From NCBI GenBank assembly GCA_030710605.1, contig CP092880.1, forward strand, positions 12,441,639-12,505,638: a DNA stretch of 64,000 nucleotides, written 5' to 3'. The notes under the pieces were generated by a model. The model searched no databases and had not been told where the DNA came from. It worked only from the letters and a program-made list of their open reading frames with translations. This DNA is from Cordylochernes scorpioides. Taxonomy: Eukaryota > Arthropoda > Arachnida > Pseudoscorpiones > Chernetidae. The translations under genes were made by a program, and so were the position numbers. Shown one piece after another: positions 54,053-64,000 of the stretch. How positions within the stretch are numbered: the first letter of the stretch is position 1; every line of letters starts with the position of its first letter.

Positions 54053-55100
54053 CAGGTGACAATCTCAATGACCTCTAGCGTTAAAACAAGATGCCTAAGG
54101 TCAAGAGGTTTCGCTTATTTTGGCATCATAAGCATTAGGACATGTCTGTCCTTCTCAAGGTGAATAGGATTAAAGCTAAAAGAAGAGGCTTTACGTGTAC
54201 AACTAAAATAATTTACGTGTGCATAACTGAAGTTTGAAATTTTAAATGAAACTATTGGGAAATATTTGCATAAAATAGATAATTAACTTTAAGATCTAAA
54301 CGTATGATTCAGTATTACCATTTTTAATTCCTCCGCACACACAACAGTAAGTGCTGGTAACCAAACGAGGTTATGAAACACATGTATGTCAAAATTCGAA
54401 CTTTTTTCTACATCGGGACATCAGCCAGATTGGGAGAATACTTCCACTATTTACAGGGGCATCCAGAACTCACACCATGCCATAGCATCAATGAAGGACC
54501 CTGCTAGTGTAAACAGATATGAAGAGATCCCCGAACCTTATGTGTTTATTTTAACTTAATTTTTATTTTTATATAATAATCGCAGTCAACTTCATTTGTT
54601 TCTTATTTTTGTTTCCTTATATTTTGTTTCAAAAACATTTTATAAAATACTACATTCTAAAAAGCCTTTAATTTTCTTAATATTTTATTGTATTATTATT
54701 TTTTTTTTTTTTTTTTATGTATTATTATCAATAATTATTTTTGACCAATGAAAAATTTGTTTTCTTGTAGATATAATTTGTGAATTTAATTCACTGTGCA
54801 ATAAATTGATAAAGAGGGAGCAATCTCTCGAAATATTTTGGAAAAAAAAAAATTTTTTTTTTTCTTTACAGATCCAGGTACGCCCTTTTTTATAATTCTT
54901 TCTATATGTTTAAATAGGTTGTGCATTTAGAATATAAGTAGTCGACGTAGTTGTACATGTAAAGCCTTTTCTTGTAGCTTTAATTTTATTCACCTTGAGA
55001 AGGAGAGACATGTTCGAATGTTTGTGATGCCAAAATAAGAGAAACCTCTTGACCTCAGGCATCTTGTTTTAACGCTAGAGGTCATTGAGATTGTCGTCTG
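54053..55100. mobile_element. Non-autonomous element with ~160 bp TIRs
   Basis: 54053-54215 (CAGGTGACAATCTCAATGAC onward) is the inverted copy of 54945-55100. The inner 700 bp is non-coding, AT-rich, and holds a GATAAAGAGGGAGCAATCTC...GAAATATT fragment near 54810. No clear TSD, so the superfamily is not assigned. Confidence 0.7.
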
Positions 55101-55185
55101 ATTTTAACCACCATTATTCGCAATAATAGCTGCGTAGTAGAAAAATAGGAAAAAAAATCACGATATAATATATTATTTATTTATT

Positions 55186-55386
55186 GACGAATCCTGTATG
55201 GAACTTTGATTCCACTAAAAGGCTTGTTGTTGCTGTTGTATATAGTCACAGTGTAGAAAATACTATACTATACCTACTACTTATAGGTTTCTCTCTGTAT
55301 TCTTAGTTCTCTTCTCTTCAATTACTCTGTAAACTGGCGAATCCTTTATAGGACGAGAGGTCCTCAATAAAGGCTTTTGTTGTTGT
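55186..55386 (+). mobile_element. LINE 3' end with TTG tail
   Basis: Matches 11010-11220 ('gaatcctttataggacgaga', AATAAAGGCTTTTGTTGTTG). Flanked by tatattatttatttatt at 55169-55185 and 55387-55403, 17 bp but low-complexity. Confidence 0.8.
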
Positions 55387-55396
55387 TATATTATTT

Positions 55397-55460
55397 ATTT
55401 ATTTATTTCAACACACAAAACGCGATATCCCGGCTAGGGATAATTGCGTCGATTTACTAT
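55397..55460 (-). mobile_element. R1-like LINE 3' end
   Basis: Minus strand: 'attatccctagccgggatat', then cgcgttttgtgtgttg and AAATAAATAAAT. It was the target of the 55186-55386 insertion. Confidence 0.45.
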
Positions 55461-55463
55461 ATT

Positions 55464-55744
55464 ATAATAATAGAGTTTTCTACCTAAAATAGAATTATAC
55501 TGATATCAGAAACCGATAATTACATTTATCCCGGAGTTGAAACTACCACTTTGATTCCTTATAAGTAAATCTATACTGTATATAGTGACAAATTTGTCTA
55601 TATACGGGTTAACACACAAAGTTGCAATAATCTATGGCCTACAGTAAGATTAACTTAAACACACAAAAAGCGTACACTCAAGATTACAACACACAAAAAA
55701 GAAGTAAATAATAGCTCACAATTTGTTATTATAAATAAAATACA
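55464..55744. other. AT-rich stretch with scattered 'acacacaaa' words
   Basis: The word 'aacacacaaa' or 'acacacaaaaa' recurs at about 55412, 55611, 55659 and 55690. No gene. Confidence 0.35.
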
Positions 55745-55990
55745 AAAACACACACACACACAGCACTTATCTTTATTGTTGCGTTGGTAGGGATCGGACC
55801 GGGGTTACACAGGTATGCGAGGAGATTGCCAAACAGGGATATAGCACGCAGAGAACACTTTAAACGTCTCCACACGATAATCCACCACACTCGTCTCGAC
55901 AATACCATAGCCCCCTTTTATATACAAACATGGCCACATTCGTCCAATGAGAAGGCGGGAGAGATTGGTTCACTAACAAACGAAAACAAA
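55745..55990 (-). promoter_or_regulatory. TATA promoter plus polyA signal, LTR-like module
   Basis: On the minus strand, GTATATAAAAGGGGGC (about 55925-55910) is a strong TATA box. It is followed by some 150 bp of GC-balanced sequence, then AATAAAG and a TGTG-rich run at 55770-55750. Promoter, short transcribed region and polyA signal in 170 bp is the layout of an LTR, but TG...CA ends, a TSD and retroviral-type genes were not found. It could also be a pol II driven non-coding unit. Confidence 0.35.
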
Positions 55991-55999
55991 ATTCTTTCC

Positions 56000-56320
56000 A
56001 CTAAAACCTGAGATAAGATATGATAAGATTGCAAATATTTGTCAATATAATTTGACAATAGAACCAATGTTTTAACCCAAATATTGAAAAAGATACAAAA
56101 ATGCTTAAATATAAAATTTTTCCATTAACGAAATAATTAGCACGCTGAAATTATCTGAGTGAGCATTTCCACATGCCTATTTCGTTTCATTGGGATAAAT
56201 TTTGTGGAATCTGATATTGTGGAGAATAAAGGGAAAATCAAACGCAAAAACGCAAACTTTCTTTTTTATTTTTATAAAACAATAAATTTTCGATTTATTA
56301 GAAGTATATAGTTCAATACA
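56000..56320. other. AT-rich stretch
   Basis: No feature recognised. Confidence 0.4.
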
Positions 56321-56325
56321 AACTA

Positions 56326-56605
56326 CACCTATCCCCCGATTTACACGGTAGATACGTTCCTGAGAAAAACGTGTAAATCGAGGGATAGGTGTACACAGAA
56401 ATAAAAATAAAATGCATTGACAGGTTAAAATATGTAGTCAGCACATATAAGCTCGGGATTCCTCGTGAGATGTGTACACAGCGCATGTGCTCAATCACAG
56501 TAGCATTTAATATAGTGCGATAAAAACAAAAAAAAAACTTATTTGGAAAACCGTGTAAGAGCGAAAACGTGTAAAACAAGTACCGTGTAAATCGGGGGGT
56601 AGGTG
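56326..56605. mobile_element. MITE-B, second copy (inverted)
   Basis: Ends CACCTATCCCCCGATTTACA and its complement. Internal sequence is the reverse complement of 51826-52106 with few changes. Confidence 0.85.
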
Positions 56606-56639
56606 TGATACTAAAGGATGAACAAAAAGTTTAAATGTT

Positions 56640-56945
56640 CAAATATATGCTCAATATTGGAAATTACTATTTGCCCCTATGTACATATTGCACAGACCAT
56701 AATAATTATGTTGGGTAGTTTATTTTACGGCAGCCGATTCCTGTACACCACGTGTCTACTACATGATTATCTTGACATTTGCATTTACAAGATTCCAGCA
56801 TCTTGTTTGAAATTTTGGATTTACTGGAGGGGTTAGACTTGTACAAAATGAATGCCTTTGAAGCAATATATTGTTTCCAAATTGAAAAAAATACTCAATA
56901 TGGGATTCGACTTATAATCCTGATTGTATCAGGTTGGTAGTATAT
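56640..56945 (-). mobile_element. Decayed SINE
   Basis: 'gtacatattgcacagaccat', 'cataataattatgttgggtag' and 'ggattcgacttataatcc' follow the order of the 726-1031 SINE with heavy divergence. Confidence 0.5.
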
Positions 56946-56972
56946 ATCACCCACTTCATTCTGTTCTATAAG

Positions 56973-57208
56973 TTTGTCCCAAAATTTCATGTTTTTCTTA
57001 AAACACAAAAAGGAAGAAAAGAGTATTATACTTAAAACGTTGTTTTTCTTATTAATTGGCGAATAATATTATTACGGCGAATACATAATATAATACATAA
57101 TACAAATACTTTATACATAATACAAGGACATTATACATAACAGCGAATAATATTGGTATTTCAATTTTTTGCAAATGTTTACGAACTTTTGGAATAACCT
57201 TGTATATA
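56973..57208. mobile_element. MITE-A copy
   Basis: Inverted ends 'aagtttgtcccaaaatttca' and 'acgaacttttggaataacctt'. Internal 'ggcgaataatattattacgg' as in the other copies. Confidence 0.7.
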
Positions 57209-57209
57209 T

Positions 57210-57634
57210 CGACTGACATCTTCTGAATCTGTACATGACCATTCCTGACCGCAGGAAGAATGGATAAGAAAAGTAAAGTGGTGGTATATCATCCAATCAG
57301 AGATAGGCACGTGAAGAATTCCAACCAAAAGATCATAAAAAAAAAAAAAAGAATGAAGGCTCTCCCCTCTTCTTTTCTTCTACAAGATCGCAATCAATGG
57401 GTTAATTTCTTCCCCGTTATCATGACGTTAGTTCACAGCTCTTTAAACTGAACACTCTAGTCGCCCCATTAACATTTTTTATCTTCGTGAAGAAGAGGAC
57501 TAGGAAGGGGATCTATCTGTAATCAATCTTGTCTACTACTAATCATTATTATTATTATACTGACATTGTATCATCTTCCAGGAAGAACAAGGTTATGTGT
57601 ACTTGTGGCATATTGGCCCTGGGAGTCAACGTTT
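57210..57634. other. Unassigned
   Basis: No gene recognised. 57260-57451 holds a short chance frame. Confidence 0.35.
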
Positions 57635-57645
57635 CTATTTTATAG

Positions 57646-57739
57646 CTTGTTCGGCGGTACATATACTAAAATTGGAACGATACAGAGACGATTAGCATGG
57701 CCCCTGCGCAAGGATGACACGCAAAATCGTGAAGCGTTC
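57646..57739 (+). ncRNA. U6 snRNA retrocopy
   Basis: 94 bp match to U6 spliceosomal RNA: the 5' stem-loop (CTTGTTCGGCGG, one base short), then CATATACTAAAATTGGAAC, the ACAGAGA box (tACAGAGAcg), AGCATGGCCCCTGCGCAAGG, and ACACGCAAAATCGTGAAGCG. The usual AGAGAAGATT reads AGAGACGATT and the 3' oligo-T end is missing. The copy is flanked by the 11 bp direct repeat ctattttatag at 57635-57645 and 57740-57750. No TATA or PSE-like promoter was seen upstream. The TSD and loss of the 3' end mark it as a LINE-mobilised retropseudogene, not a working U6 gene. Confidence 0.88.
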
Positions 57740-57804
57740 CTATTTTATAGAATGGTCTCAACAGGATTCCTGGTTCTGACAAAACAAATGAGTAAATTTC
57801 TATA

Positions 57805-57992
57805 AGGTTGACCCAAAAGTTCGTGTTTTTCTTTGAACGTTGTTTTTCTTCTTATTACTTGGTGAATAATGGCGAATACAGAATAATACAATTATTTTAT
57901 ACATAATACAAAGACATTATACATAAGGGCGAATAATATTAGTATTTCAATTTTTTGCAAGTCTTTACGAACTTTTGGGACAACCTTTTACT
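57805..57992. mobile_element. MITE-A copy
   Basis: Inverted ends 'aaggttgacccaaaagttcg' and 'cgaacttttgggacaacctt'. Confidence 0.75.
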
Positions 57993-58093
57993 TCTCAACT
58001 TTTTGAGTCAAAATTCTATTGAATTTATATAACAAAGGGCGTACCTCGATCTGTGAAAAGAAACACAACTTTTTCTAAAAATATTTTGAATTA

Positions 58094-59426
58094 CACAGGT
58101 CTACAAAAAAAACTTTTTTTTTTTTGCACAAGAGAACCTGATGGTGTTTCTAGTGTAACTTTTCATGCTGAACTCAAAAATCTGATCAGAAATTTCCCAT
58201 CACCCATGGTTTTTGCCTGACGGTCTTTTTTTAGTATTGGGATAAATACATGCATCCAACATGAAAGAGACTTACGAAAACATGAAACTGCTTTTGAAAA
58301 AGATAGAATACGAAAGATACGGTTGGAAAATATGCAGCGATTTGAAAGTCGTTGCTCTCATGCGTGGATTACAGCTTGGATGTACAAAATTTTGTTGTTT
58401 TCTATGTGAGTGGGATAGCATAGATAGGGAAAGGCATTACATTAAAAAAATCTGGCAAAACCGTAAAATCTTTACTCCAGGATATAAAAATATTGCAAAT
58501 CTACCCCTGATCGATTCAGAAAATATTTACTTACCACCATTGCATATTAAACTGGGATTAATGAAGAACTTTGTCAAGGCAATGGATCGAAATGCCAGTA
58601 GATTTGCCTACCTAAAACAAAAAATTTCTAGTATAAGTGAAGCGAAGATTAAAGAAGGCATTTTCGTTGGACCTCGGATTCGAGAATTGCAGCAGGATGG
58701 AAATTTTCAAAATAGTTTGAATGAAGTTGAAGCAGCAGCATGGAATTCCTTTAGAAACGTTTGCAAAAACTTCTTAGGAAGTGTCAAGGTTGAAAATTAC
58801 CGAGACATAGTTAATGATCTGTTGCTTTCCTACAAGGCACTGGGATGTAACATGTCCCTCCAGATCCATTTCCTGCATTCACATCTAGATTTCTTTCCAG
58901 ACAATCTTGGCGCAGTTAGCGATGAGCATGGTGAGAGGTTTCATCAAGATATATCAAGCATGGAGAAGCGGTACCAAGGTAAATGGAGTCCCTTTATGCT
59001 TGCTGACTACTGCTGGACACTCAAGAGGGATCTACCACAAGCGAAGTATAGAAGAAAATCCACTGTCACTGCTTTTCAATAAATGAATGTTTCGTTCATA
59101 TATGCCTATATATTAACAAGATTTCCAAATTTCAAGTAGGTGTATCTCAGAAATATTGCGTAATAGAAAAAAACTAATGGTATATTTGGATTCAGGACAT
59201 GTAGATAAGATGCTATTTCTTTGTGGACAAAGAAAAATATTTTTTGATAAACCAGTTACGTGACATTGTTTGCTTTTTTACTGTATTTATCCCAATACTA
59301 AAAAAAGACCGTCACGCAAAAACCATACGTGATGGGAAATTTCTGATTAGATTTTTGAGTTCAGCATGAAAAGTTACACTAGAAACATAATCAGGTTCTC
59401 TTGTGCAAAAATCTTGTTGACCAGTG
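58094..59426 (+). mobile_element. DNA transposon with CACWGGTC ends, 1,333 bp
   Basis: Terminal inverted repeats of about 155 bp: CACAGGTCTACAAAAA at the left, CACTGGTCAACAAGAT read inward from the right. They share 'gcacaagagaacctgat' and 'taacttttcatgctgaactc'. TTA is duplicated at 58091-58093 and 59427-59429; the uninterrupted site is at 52945-52962 (minus strand gaattattac). The CACT(G/A) start and 3 bp TSD recall CACTA/EnSpm elements, but the assignment is open. Confidence 0.85.
58261..59082 (+). CDS. Transposase-like protein, C-terminal part
   Basis: A 273-codon open frame between the TIRs. I recognise it as a family common in arthropod genomes, usually annotated only as uncharacterised. 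Landmarks: KICSDLKVVALMRGLQLG; a cysteine pair in CCFLCEWDS near residue 43; PLHIKLGLMKNFVKAMDR near 99; EAAAWNSFRNVCKNFLG; and the best conserved block HSHLDFFPDNLGAVSDEHGE then RFHQDISSMEKRYQGKW near 222-250. The frame starts right after the left TIR, while relatives have several hundred more residues upstream, so this is an internally deleted derivative. Acidic residues in SDL, HSHLD and SDEHGE are candidate catalytic positions (inference). No stop or frameshift, so it is young. Confidence 0.7.
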   Translation: MKETYENMKLLLKKIEYERYGWKICSDLKVVALMRGLQLGCTKFCCFLCEWDSIDRERHYIKKIWQNRKIFTPGYKNIANLPLIDSENIYLPPLHIKLGLMKNFVKAMDRNASRFAYLKQKISSISEAKIKEGIFVGPRIRELQQDGNFQNSLNEVEAAAWNSFRNVCKNFLGSVKVENYRDIVNDLLLSYKALGCNMSLQIHFLHSHLDFFPDNLGAVSDEHGERFHQDISSMEKRYQGKWSPFMLADYCWTLKRDLPQAKYRRKSTVTAFQ

Positions 59427-59839
59427 TTATTACTTCCTCTTTATCAATTTATTGCACAATGAATTTATGCACAGTCAAAATATTGGGTAATAAATTGATA
59501 AAGAGATAGCCATCCCTCAAAATATTTAGAGAAAAAAAATGTTTTTTTTTCACAGAGATCCTGGTACGCTCTTTTTATATATAAATAGCTTTAACTTTTA
59601 TTAATATTTTATTATAAAGTTCCACAGGAGAATGACATTAGACCGGTGACAGGAGACTTGACAGCCAAGAATGTAGATGGATCAAGGCCTGGAGTCCACT
59701 AAGAGCCACAAGGAGAGGTCATAGAAAGACTGCTGGAGAGCTGCTAGAGCTTTAACATCAAGGAACCATATCTGCGAGGGCCATAGCACTGACCAGGTAT
59801 CAAGATTTCAATTGTAAATATATAGAATTCCTCTCTCAC

Positions 59840-60150
59840 ACACACCGGTATTATACAGATTCACCACAGGAAGGAATCATAAATGGAGCTCATATACTCC
59901 AGGCAGCGCAGCATCCAACAACAGCCTCCAGGTCCGACGCATGTCTAATGGCCACACGTTCCTTTGTGCATACGTCATGGTTAGCGAATCACTGAACAGG
60001 CGAGTATGGAATCAGCCGTGTTCTAGTCTTCGCTTTCCTCATCCAAATGGACCGCGACATTCGGCGAATACACTAATCTCCTCTGAACGGTATATCACAT
60101 CACATCTGCGGTATATCACATCACGTGATTGCGCGCGCAGTCGATAAATT
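59840..60150 (-). mobile_element. Family E LINE 3' end
   Basis: Minus-strand frame RLVYSPNVAVHLDEESED and stop near 60025, then the 3' UTR to a TG-rich tail at about 59845 (cacacaccgg on the plus strand). A 68-codon plus-strand frame over it is a shadow. Confidence 0.6.
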
Positions 60151-61324
60151 GTAAGGTTGTAAAAAGAACGCATTGCATAACAACTTCTAATTTGTAATAG
60201 AAAGAAAATTCGAGCAACGAATTTGTATTAAATTTTGCTACAAAATTGGGAAATCGGCTTCAGAAACTTTAGATTTGTTGAAATTGGCATTTGGAAATGA
60301 AAATTTAAATAAGCCCACCACATTTAGATGATTTTCACGATTTAAAAATGGAATGGAATCGGTGACAGATGAGAAGCGTGTTGGACGTACAATTCTGCAC
60401 AGGAACCCTGAAAAGGTGAGCCAAATTTCATATTTGATAAAAGAAAATCCACGAATAGGGAGGGTTACGGGACATTTTGAGGAAGAAACAGGGATATCAA
60501 AATCATTAGTTGGATCGATAATTAAAGAAGACTTGCAGTTAAAGAAGATACCTTCAAAAGTTGTCCCTAAAATGCTCACAATCCAACAAAAGGAGAATCA
60601 CGTTGAAGTTGCCAAAAAATGCTTGAAATGGTGGAAAAAAACCCTAATTGGAAAGAAAAAGTAATAACTGGAGACGAGACATGGGTTTACGGGTATGACC
60701 CGGAAACAAAACGCCAATCCATGGAGTGGAAAGGAAAAGATTAACCAAGAACGAAGAAATCCCGACTTTGCAAGTCAAAAAACAAAGTCTTATTGGTCAC
60801 GTTCTTTGACATAAAGGGAATTGTGCATTATGAATATCTAGAGGAAGGTCAAACAATCAATAAGGAGTCTTATTTAAACATTATGAGACGTGTAAGTGAA
60901 TCAATTCGTCTGAAAAGAAGTAAAATGTGGAGTTCCAAAAATTGGATTATCCATCATGATAATGCACCACCACACACCGCTACATCTGTACTGACTTATT
61001 TGGCTAAACACGGCATCCAAATACTTCAACAACCTCCCTATTCCCCAGACATAGCTCCAAATGATTTTTTCCCTTTCCAAAATCAAAATGGCCCTAAAAG
61101 GAAGGAGATTTGACACTAGAGAGCCCATCATAGCGGATTCGAAAAATGTCTTGAAGAACATCCCGAAAGATGCCTTTTCTAAATGTTTTAAATCATGGGA
61201 GAAGAGATGGAAATTATGTATAGATGCGGGAGGGTACTATTTTGAAAAATACTAATAATTTTTTTTAATCATTCTATTTTTTATTTATTTTTGACCAGTC
61301 TCATTATTTATTGGACACACCTTG
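60150..61324 (+). mobile_element. Mariner element, nearly full length
   Basis: The right end is ctcattatttattggacaca then ccttg, next to TA (61325-61326), a typical mariner terminus. The left terminus near 60150 is decayed. About 1.2 kb with one gene. Confidence 0.8.
60197..61255 (+). pseudogene. Mariner transposase with frameshifts and stops
   Basis: About 350 codons. The start ATG is ATA (60197), then ERKFEQRICIKFCYKIGKSA, a helix-turn-helix region with one TGA in FR-stop-FSRF (W expected). The first frame runs to TIQQKENHVEVAKKCL and shifts within an A run near 60635. The second has ITGDETWVYGYD (first Asp), a TAA after WKGKD, VTFFDIKGIVHYEYLEEGQT, HHDNAPPHTA (second Asp) and PYSPDIAPNDFF (third Asp, D,D34D spacing). 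A last frameshift near 61070 leads to KIKMALKGRRFDTREP and GGYYFEKY. Catalytic residues survive; the gene is dead. It differs from the 7780-8555 mariner. Confidence 0.88.
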
Positions 61325-61329
61325 TATAA

Positions 61330-61565
61330 GTTACGAAATCGTAAAGCTAATCCCAGGAAACCTTTCACCTCACGAATCCGTCTGTACCTTTGATTATTTG
61401 CTACAGGTGATTATATAACCTACTAAGGTATCTTTTGTCTATGTTGGGAGATATGTCATCTGAAGTAAAGTCGGACTGTCACAGTATCTGCTTCAGCTTC
61501 TTTGAATCAATGTCAGACGTACATCTACCCATGGGCACTGAGATAAGAATAAGGTGAAGACAAAT
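61330..61565. other. Unassigned
   Basis: No feature recognised. Confidence 0.35.
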
Positions 61566-61569
61566 AATA

Positions 61570-61960
61570 TGTCGGTCTCTGTTGTTGTTGTCATGTTCAA
61601 TGAAGAACTCAGATGTTTCCATGCATCTCTATCACAGCAGTCGCAATGTCATCTATCTTGGGTGTGTAAAGCTGCTGCTCTGGGTCCATGTCAATTTTCT
61701 GTTGTTGTTGTCTCGTGTCCAATGAAGAGCCTTAGATGTTTCCATGCATCTCTATCACAGCAGTCTCAATGTCATCTATCTTGGGTGTGTAAAGCTGCTG
61801 CTCTGGGTCTATGTCGATTTTCTGTTGTTTTTGTTGTGTCCAATGAAAAGCCTCAGATGTATCCATACATCTCTATCACAGCAGTCGCAACCCTTTATCT
61901 TGGATGTATAAATCTGCTGCTCTGGGTCCATGTCAATTTTCTGCAAGGCTGCAGCCATTG
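61570..61960. repeat. About 122 bp tandem repeat, three copies
   Basis: 'tctatcacagcagtcgcaat' or a close variant recurs at 61628, 61751 and 61872. Each unit contains 'gctgctgctctgggtccatg' and 'caattttctgttgttgttg'. A 138-codon plus frame spans it because the unit has few stops. 'gcagccattgctggacat' after the last unit is a word I associate with RTE-type retrotransposon remnants. A single inverted unit is at 31990-32140. Confidence 0.8.
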
Positions 61961-61989
61961 CTGGACATGAGAATATGTAGGTAGGTGTT

Positions 61990-63795
61990 AGTTCCACACC
62001 AGAAAATATTTAACATAATCTGTAGGTTCTTGTGCCATCTGGTTGTATTCTCAATTCTTTGTAGTGTTTCGTTTTCTGAGTCGATTTCTATATAATGGTT
62101 ATGGTGTCTTGTCCACATGGAAGGAAGGGTGCCATTGCCCCGTTAGTCAGCCACATTTCAGAGTTCCCTGTAGACCTTCGCGGTAATATTGGTTATATGA
62201 CAAGTTAAACATGTTGATGAGTTTAAAAAACGAGTTTAGTGTTGTTTCAAGTATCATTCAATATATACCAGCCAGACAGGGCTGCATTGATTGCAGTGAA
62301 GCTTCGAGCGGATACCCGCTTTGGGAACAAAGAGATTGGGGCAGCACGCCACATTCCCATCTGGCGCGACTACTGACAGCCCTGAATGGACGCCATTCTC
62401 TAGGTGGATAAGGCTAATGTCTTGATTAGTGAGGTATTTCTGTCTAGTGGGTATTGACCGTGAACATATGATATAATGTTGAGACGTGAACATTGACGAT
62501 ATTGTCACGTAGGAAATTAGAAAAGGCAAACTTCAGGATGACACGACAATTTCTTTAAACCAATGATTCAAAATTCATAAAAATATCAGAAAGACAATGA
62601 GGCAAAGTTTACAGAATAGCTAAATATAAATATCAAAATTCATAACCTGTTAATAAAATAATAAATATTTTTCTACATTGCTATTAACCTATGAGAACTG
62701 TGATCTTCAACTTGCTAAATCTTGTTGCTACTGACATGGATCCGACATGTTTCTGTCAGGGATTTCCTCGGAGTCTTGAAGTTTGTCCCAAGTAGCTTTG
62801 CGTCCTTTTTCTTTCGGAATTAAGAGCAGCTTTGTCGTCGTATCGTCTATGAAGGTAGCGTATTCTTGGAGGGAAGTCTTGGCTTTGACACGGCGATGGA
62901 ATCCTGGAATCAGTCGCTGAAAAATTTTGTTCACATCACTTTCAAGGTCTCTTCGGCAATCTTCAGTTTGTCTTCTCTAATCCACCCAGCATCTCAATAA
63001 ACATGTCACGAAAAAAAATCGGAATTACAAACTTCTGGATAACACAGCAATTTATTTATAAGGCAAGAAAACAATACTTATAAACTACAAAAAAAGCAAT
63101 GAAGCAAGCTAACAGAGTAGTAAAATATAAACTATATTTTAAAGTAACTGAGTAAATTCTCTGACTGAAATATTAATGGGAATTTTTCCAGGAACAAATA
63201 CATCATGAAACGAAAGCGACGCCTTTCTTTTGAGTTTTGACATCTCTGAGGCGGGTGAGATGTCTTTTATTTTAATGATAAATTTCCTCGTGGCAAAGTT
63301 TCCATCAATATTTCTAAATAAAGCTACCCACAAGACGTATGAACACCTCAAGATATATATAGCTATCATTTCTCGGGTTGAAATGCAATTCATGATATTA
63401 TTAGAAATTGGGAAACAAGGCGTTATCTTTAATTATAAAAAAAAATGAAAAGATGATTTACGAGGGGTTTTGAAACATCAATCTTTTTATCAATATATTA
63501 ATTAAATGATTACTTATTTTATATCAAATTTATGTTTATTGCTAATTTAGGGACCATAGAATCATATAGGTGAATGAGAGAAAACAACAGCTTTGAAAAA
63601 TTCAAATAAAACCTACTCTGTATACCAAAGTTTAAGGCCCTCATCTCAGTACAGGGTAAAATCCGAATAAACTATGTAAATATACTGAGAACAGTTACCA
63701 TTTAAAATTATTTTGTAAAGTTTATTTGGATGAATCTTTTTTGTCCAAAAAATAAAAGTGTAAGCTTTTATCTATATAACTATAGTGGTAATATA
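61990..63795. other. Unassigned; no convincing gene
   Basis: 62265-62420 and 62740-62990 are less AT-rich. Short frames (66-91 codons) on both strands overlap each other and match nothing I know. Confidence 0.35.
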
Positions 63796-63799
63796 TATA

Positions 63800-63974
63800 C
63801 AGTAGAACCTCCCTGTAAAGGACACCTAATTTCAGAACCAAAGTGTCCTTTAGAAGGAAATGTCCTCTTACAGGAGAGTTGGTAAATAGTAAAAATGGCC
63901 ATTTTGTAGCTGAAAACTGTCCTTTGTAGAGAGGTGTCCTCTAGCGGGAGTGCCCTCTCAAGGAAATTCTAATG
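63800..63974. mobile_element. pogo-like MITE, 175 bp
   Basis: Starts CAGTAGAACCTCCCTGTAAA and ends with the imperfect inverse (aaattctaatg). TA at 63798-63799 and 63975-63976. CAGTAGAACCTC is close to known pogo/Tigger ends. Non-coding. Confidence 0.65.
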
Positions 63975-64000
63975 TATATACCCATGTTATAATGATGGCG

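Larger units (their letters stand above)
57993..59950. repeat. Right arm of the inverted duplication, with inserted transposon
   Basis: 57993-58093, 59427-59600 and 59625-59950 are the reverse of 52494-53060. The transposon at 58094-59426 interrupts this arm only. A minus-strand family E LINE end lies at 59840-60150. Confidence 0.7.

Noticed and set aside
57646-57739. Active U6 gene
   Set aside because: Flanking TSD, missing 3' end, a change beside the ACAGAGA box and no visible upstream promoter point to a retrocopy.
61554-61970. 138-codon frame as a cysteine-rich protein
   Set aside because: It spans three copies of a ~122 bp repeat also found inverted and broken at 31990-32140.

Overview
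This window looks like gene-poor, transposon-rich intergenic DNA from an invertebrate animal, most likely an arthropod. The pointers are: AT-rich sequence; no operons or bacterial-type genes; mariner (D,D34D) and Tc1 (DD34E) transposases; R1-like and other non-LTR retrotransposons; a Penelope-like element (PLE) with a GIY-YIG domain; Helitron 3' ends; tRNA-derived SINEs; and a transposase-like protein of a type I know from arthropod genomes. I cannot name the species. I see no convincing host protein-coding gene. The only recognisable cellular RNA is a U6 snRNA copy, and its flanking duplication marks it as a retrocopy.

Layout. 0-5 kb: a SINE with a perfect target-site duplication (TSD), a 550 bp foldback, a repeat carrying a well-formed hammerhead ribozyme on the minus strand (1922-1961), a young LINE insertion, a second SINE and a Helitron 3' end. 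5-12 kb: a 22 bp minisatellite, T-rich degenerate repeats, a mariner fossil and a 5'-truncated LINE. 11.6-24.5 kb: many copies of one MITE family (called MITE-C here), foldbacks and nested LINE insertions. 25.4-27.1 kb and 29.0-30.2 kb: two large tandem arrays, the second built from the end of a Tc1/mariner-type element. 32.5-38.8 kb: an R1-like LINE with a 535-codon open RT frame, then a decayed PLE split by a mariner. 39-43 kb: a very degenerate old tandem repeat broken by a LINE, poly(C) tracts and a Helitron end, then SINEs and a 24 bp array. 43-51 kb: a complete Tc1 inserted in an RNase H fossil, a nested LINE with a clear TSD, a second Tc1 fossil and another foldback. 51-61 kb: MITEs nested in MITEs, an inverted duplication whose arms are 5-7 kb apart, the U6 retrocopy, a DNA transposon with CACWGG ends and a mariner pseudogene. 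61-64 kb: a short tandem repeat, unassigned sequence and a pogo-like MITE.

The elements interact by nesting, and many insertions can be ordered in time because both the TSDs and an empty copy of the target are present. One LINE group leaves (TTG)n or (TG)n tails, always 5'-truncated, with 12-17 bp TSDs. Its proteins probably also supplied the retrotransposition machinery for the SINEs and U6 (inference).

The most unusual theme is RNA-like structure in the repeats. There is one complete hammerhead with a two-base-pair stem III, the form known from PLEs. Several degenerate hammerhead-like cores sit inside foldbacks and the PLE tail. MITE-C carries a motif whose two interleaved helices covary between copies.
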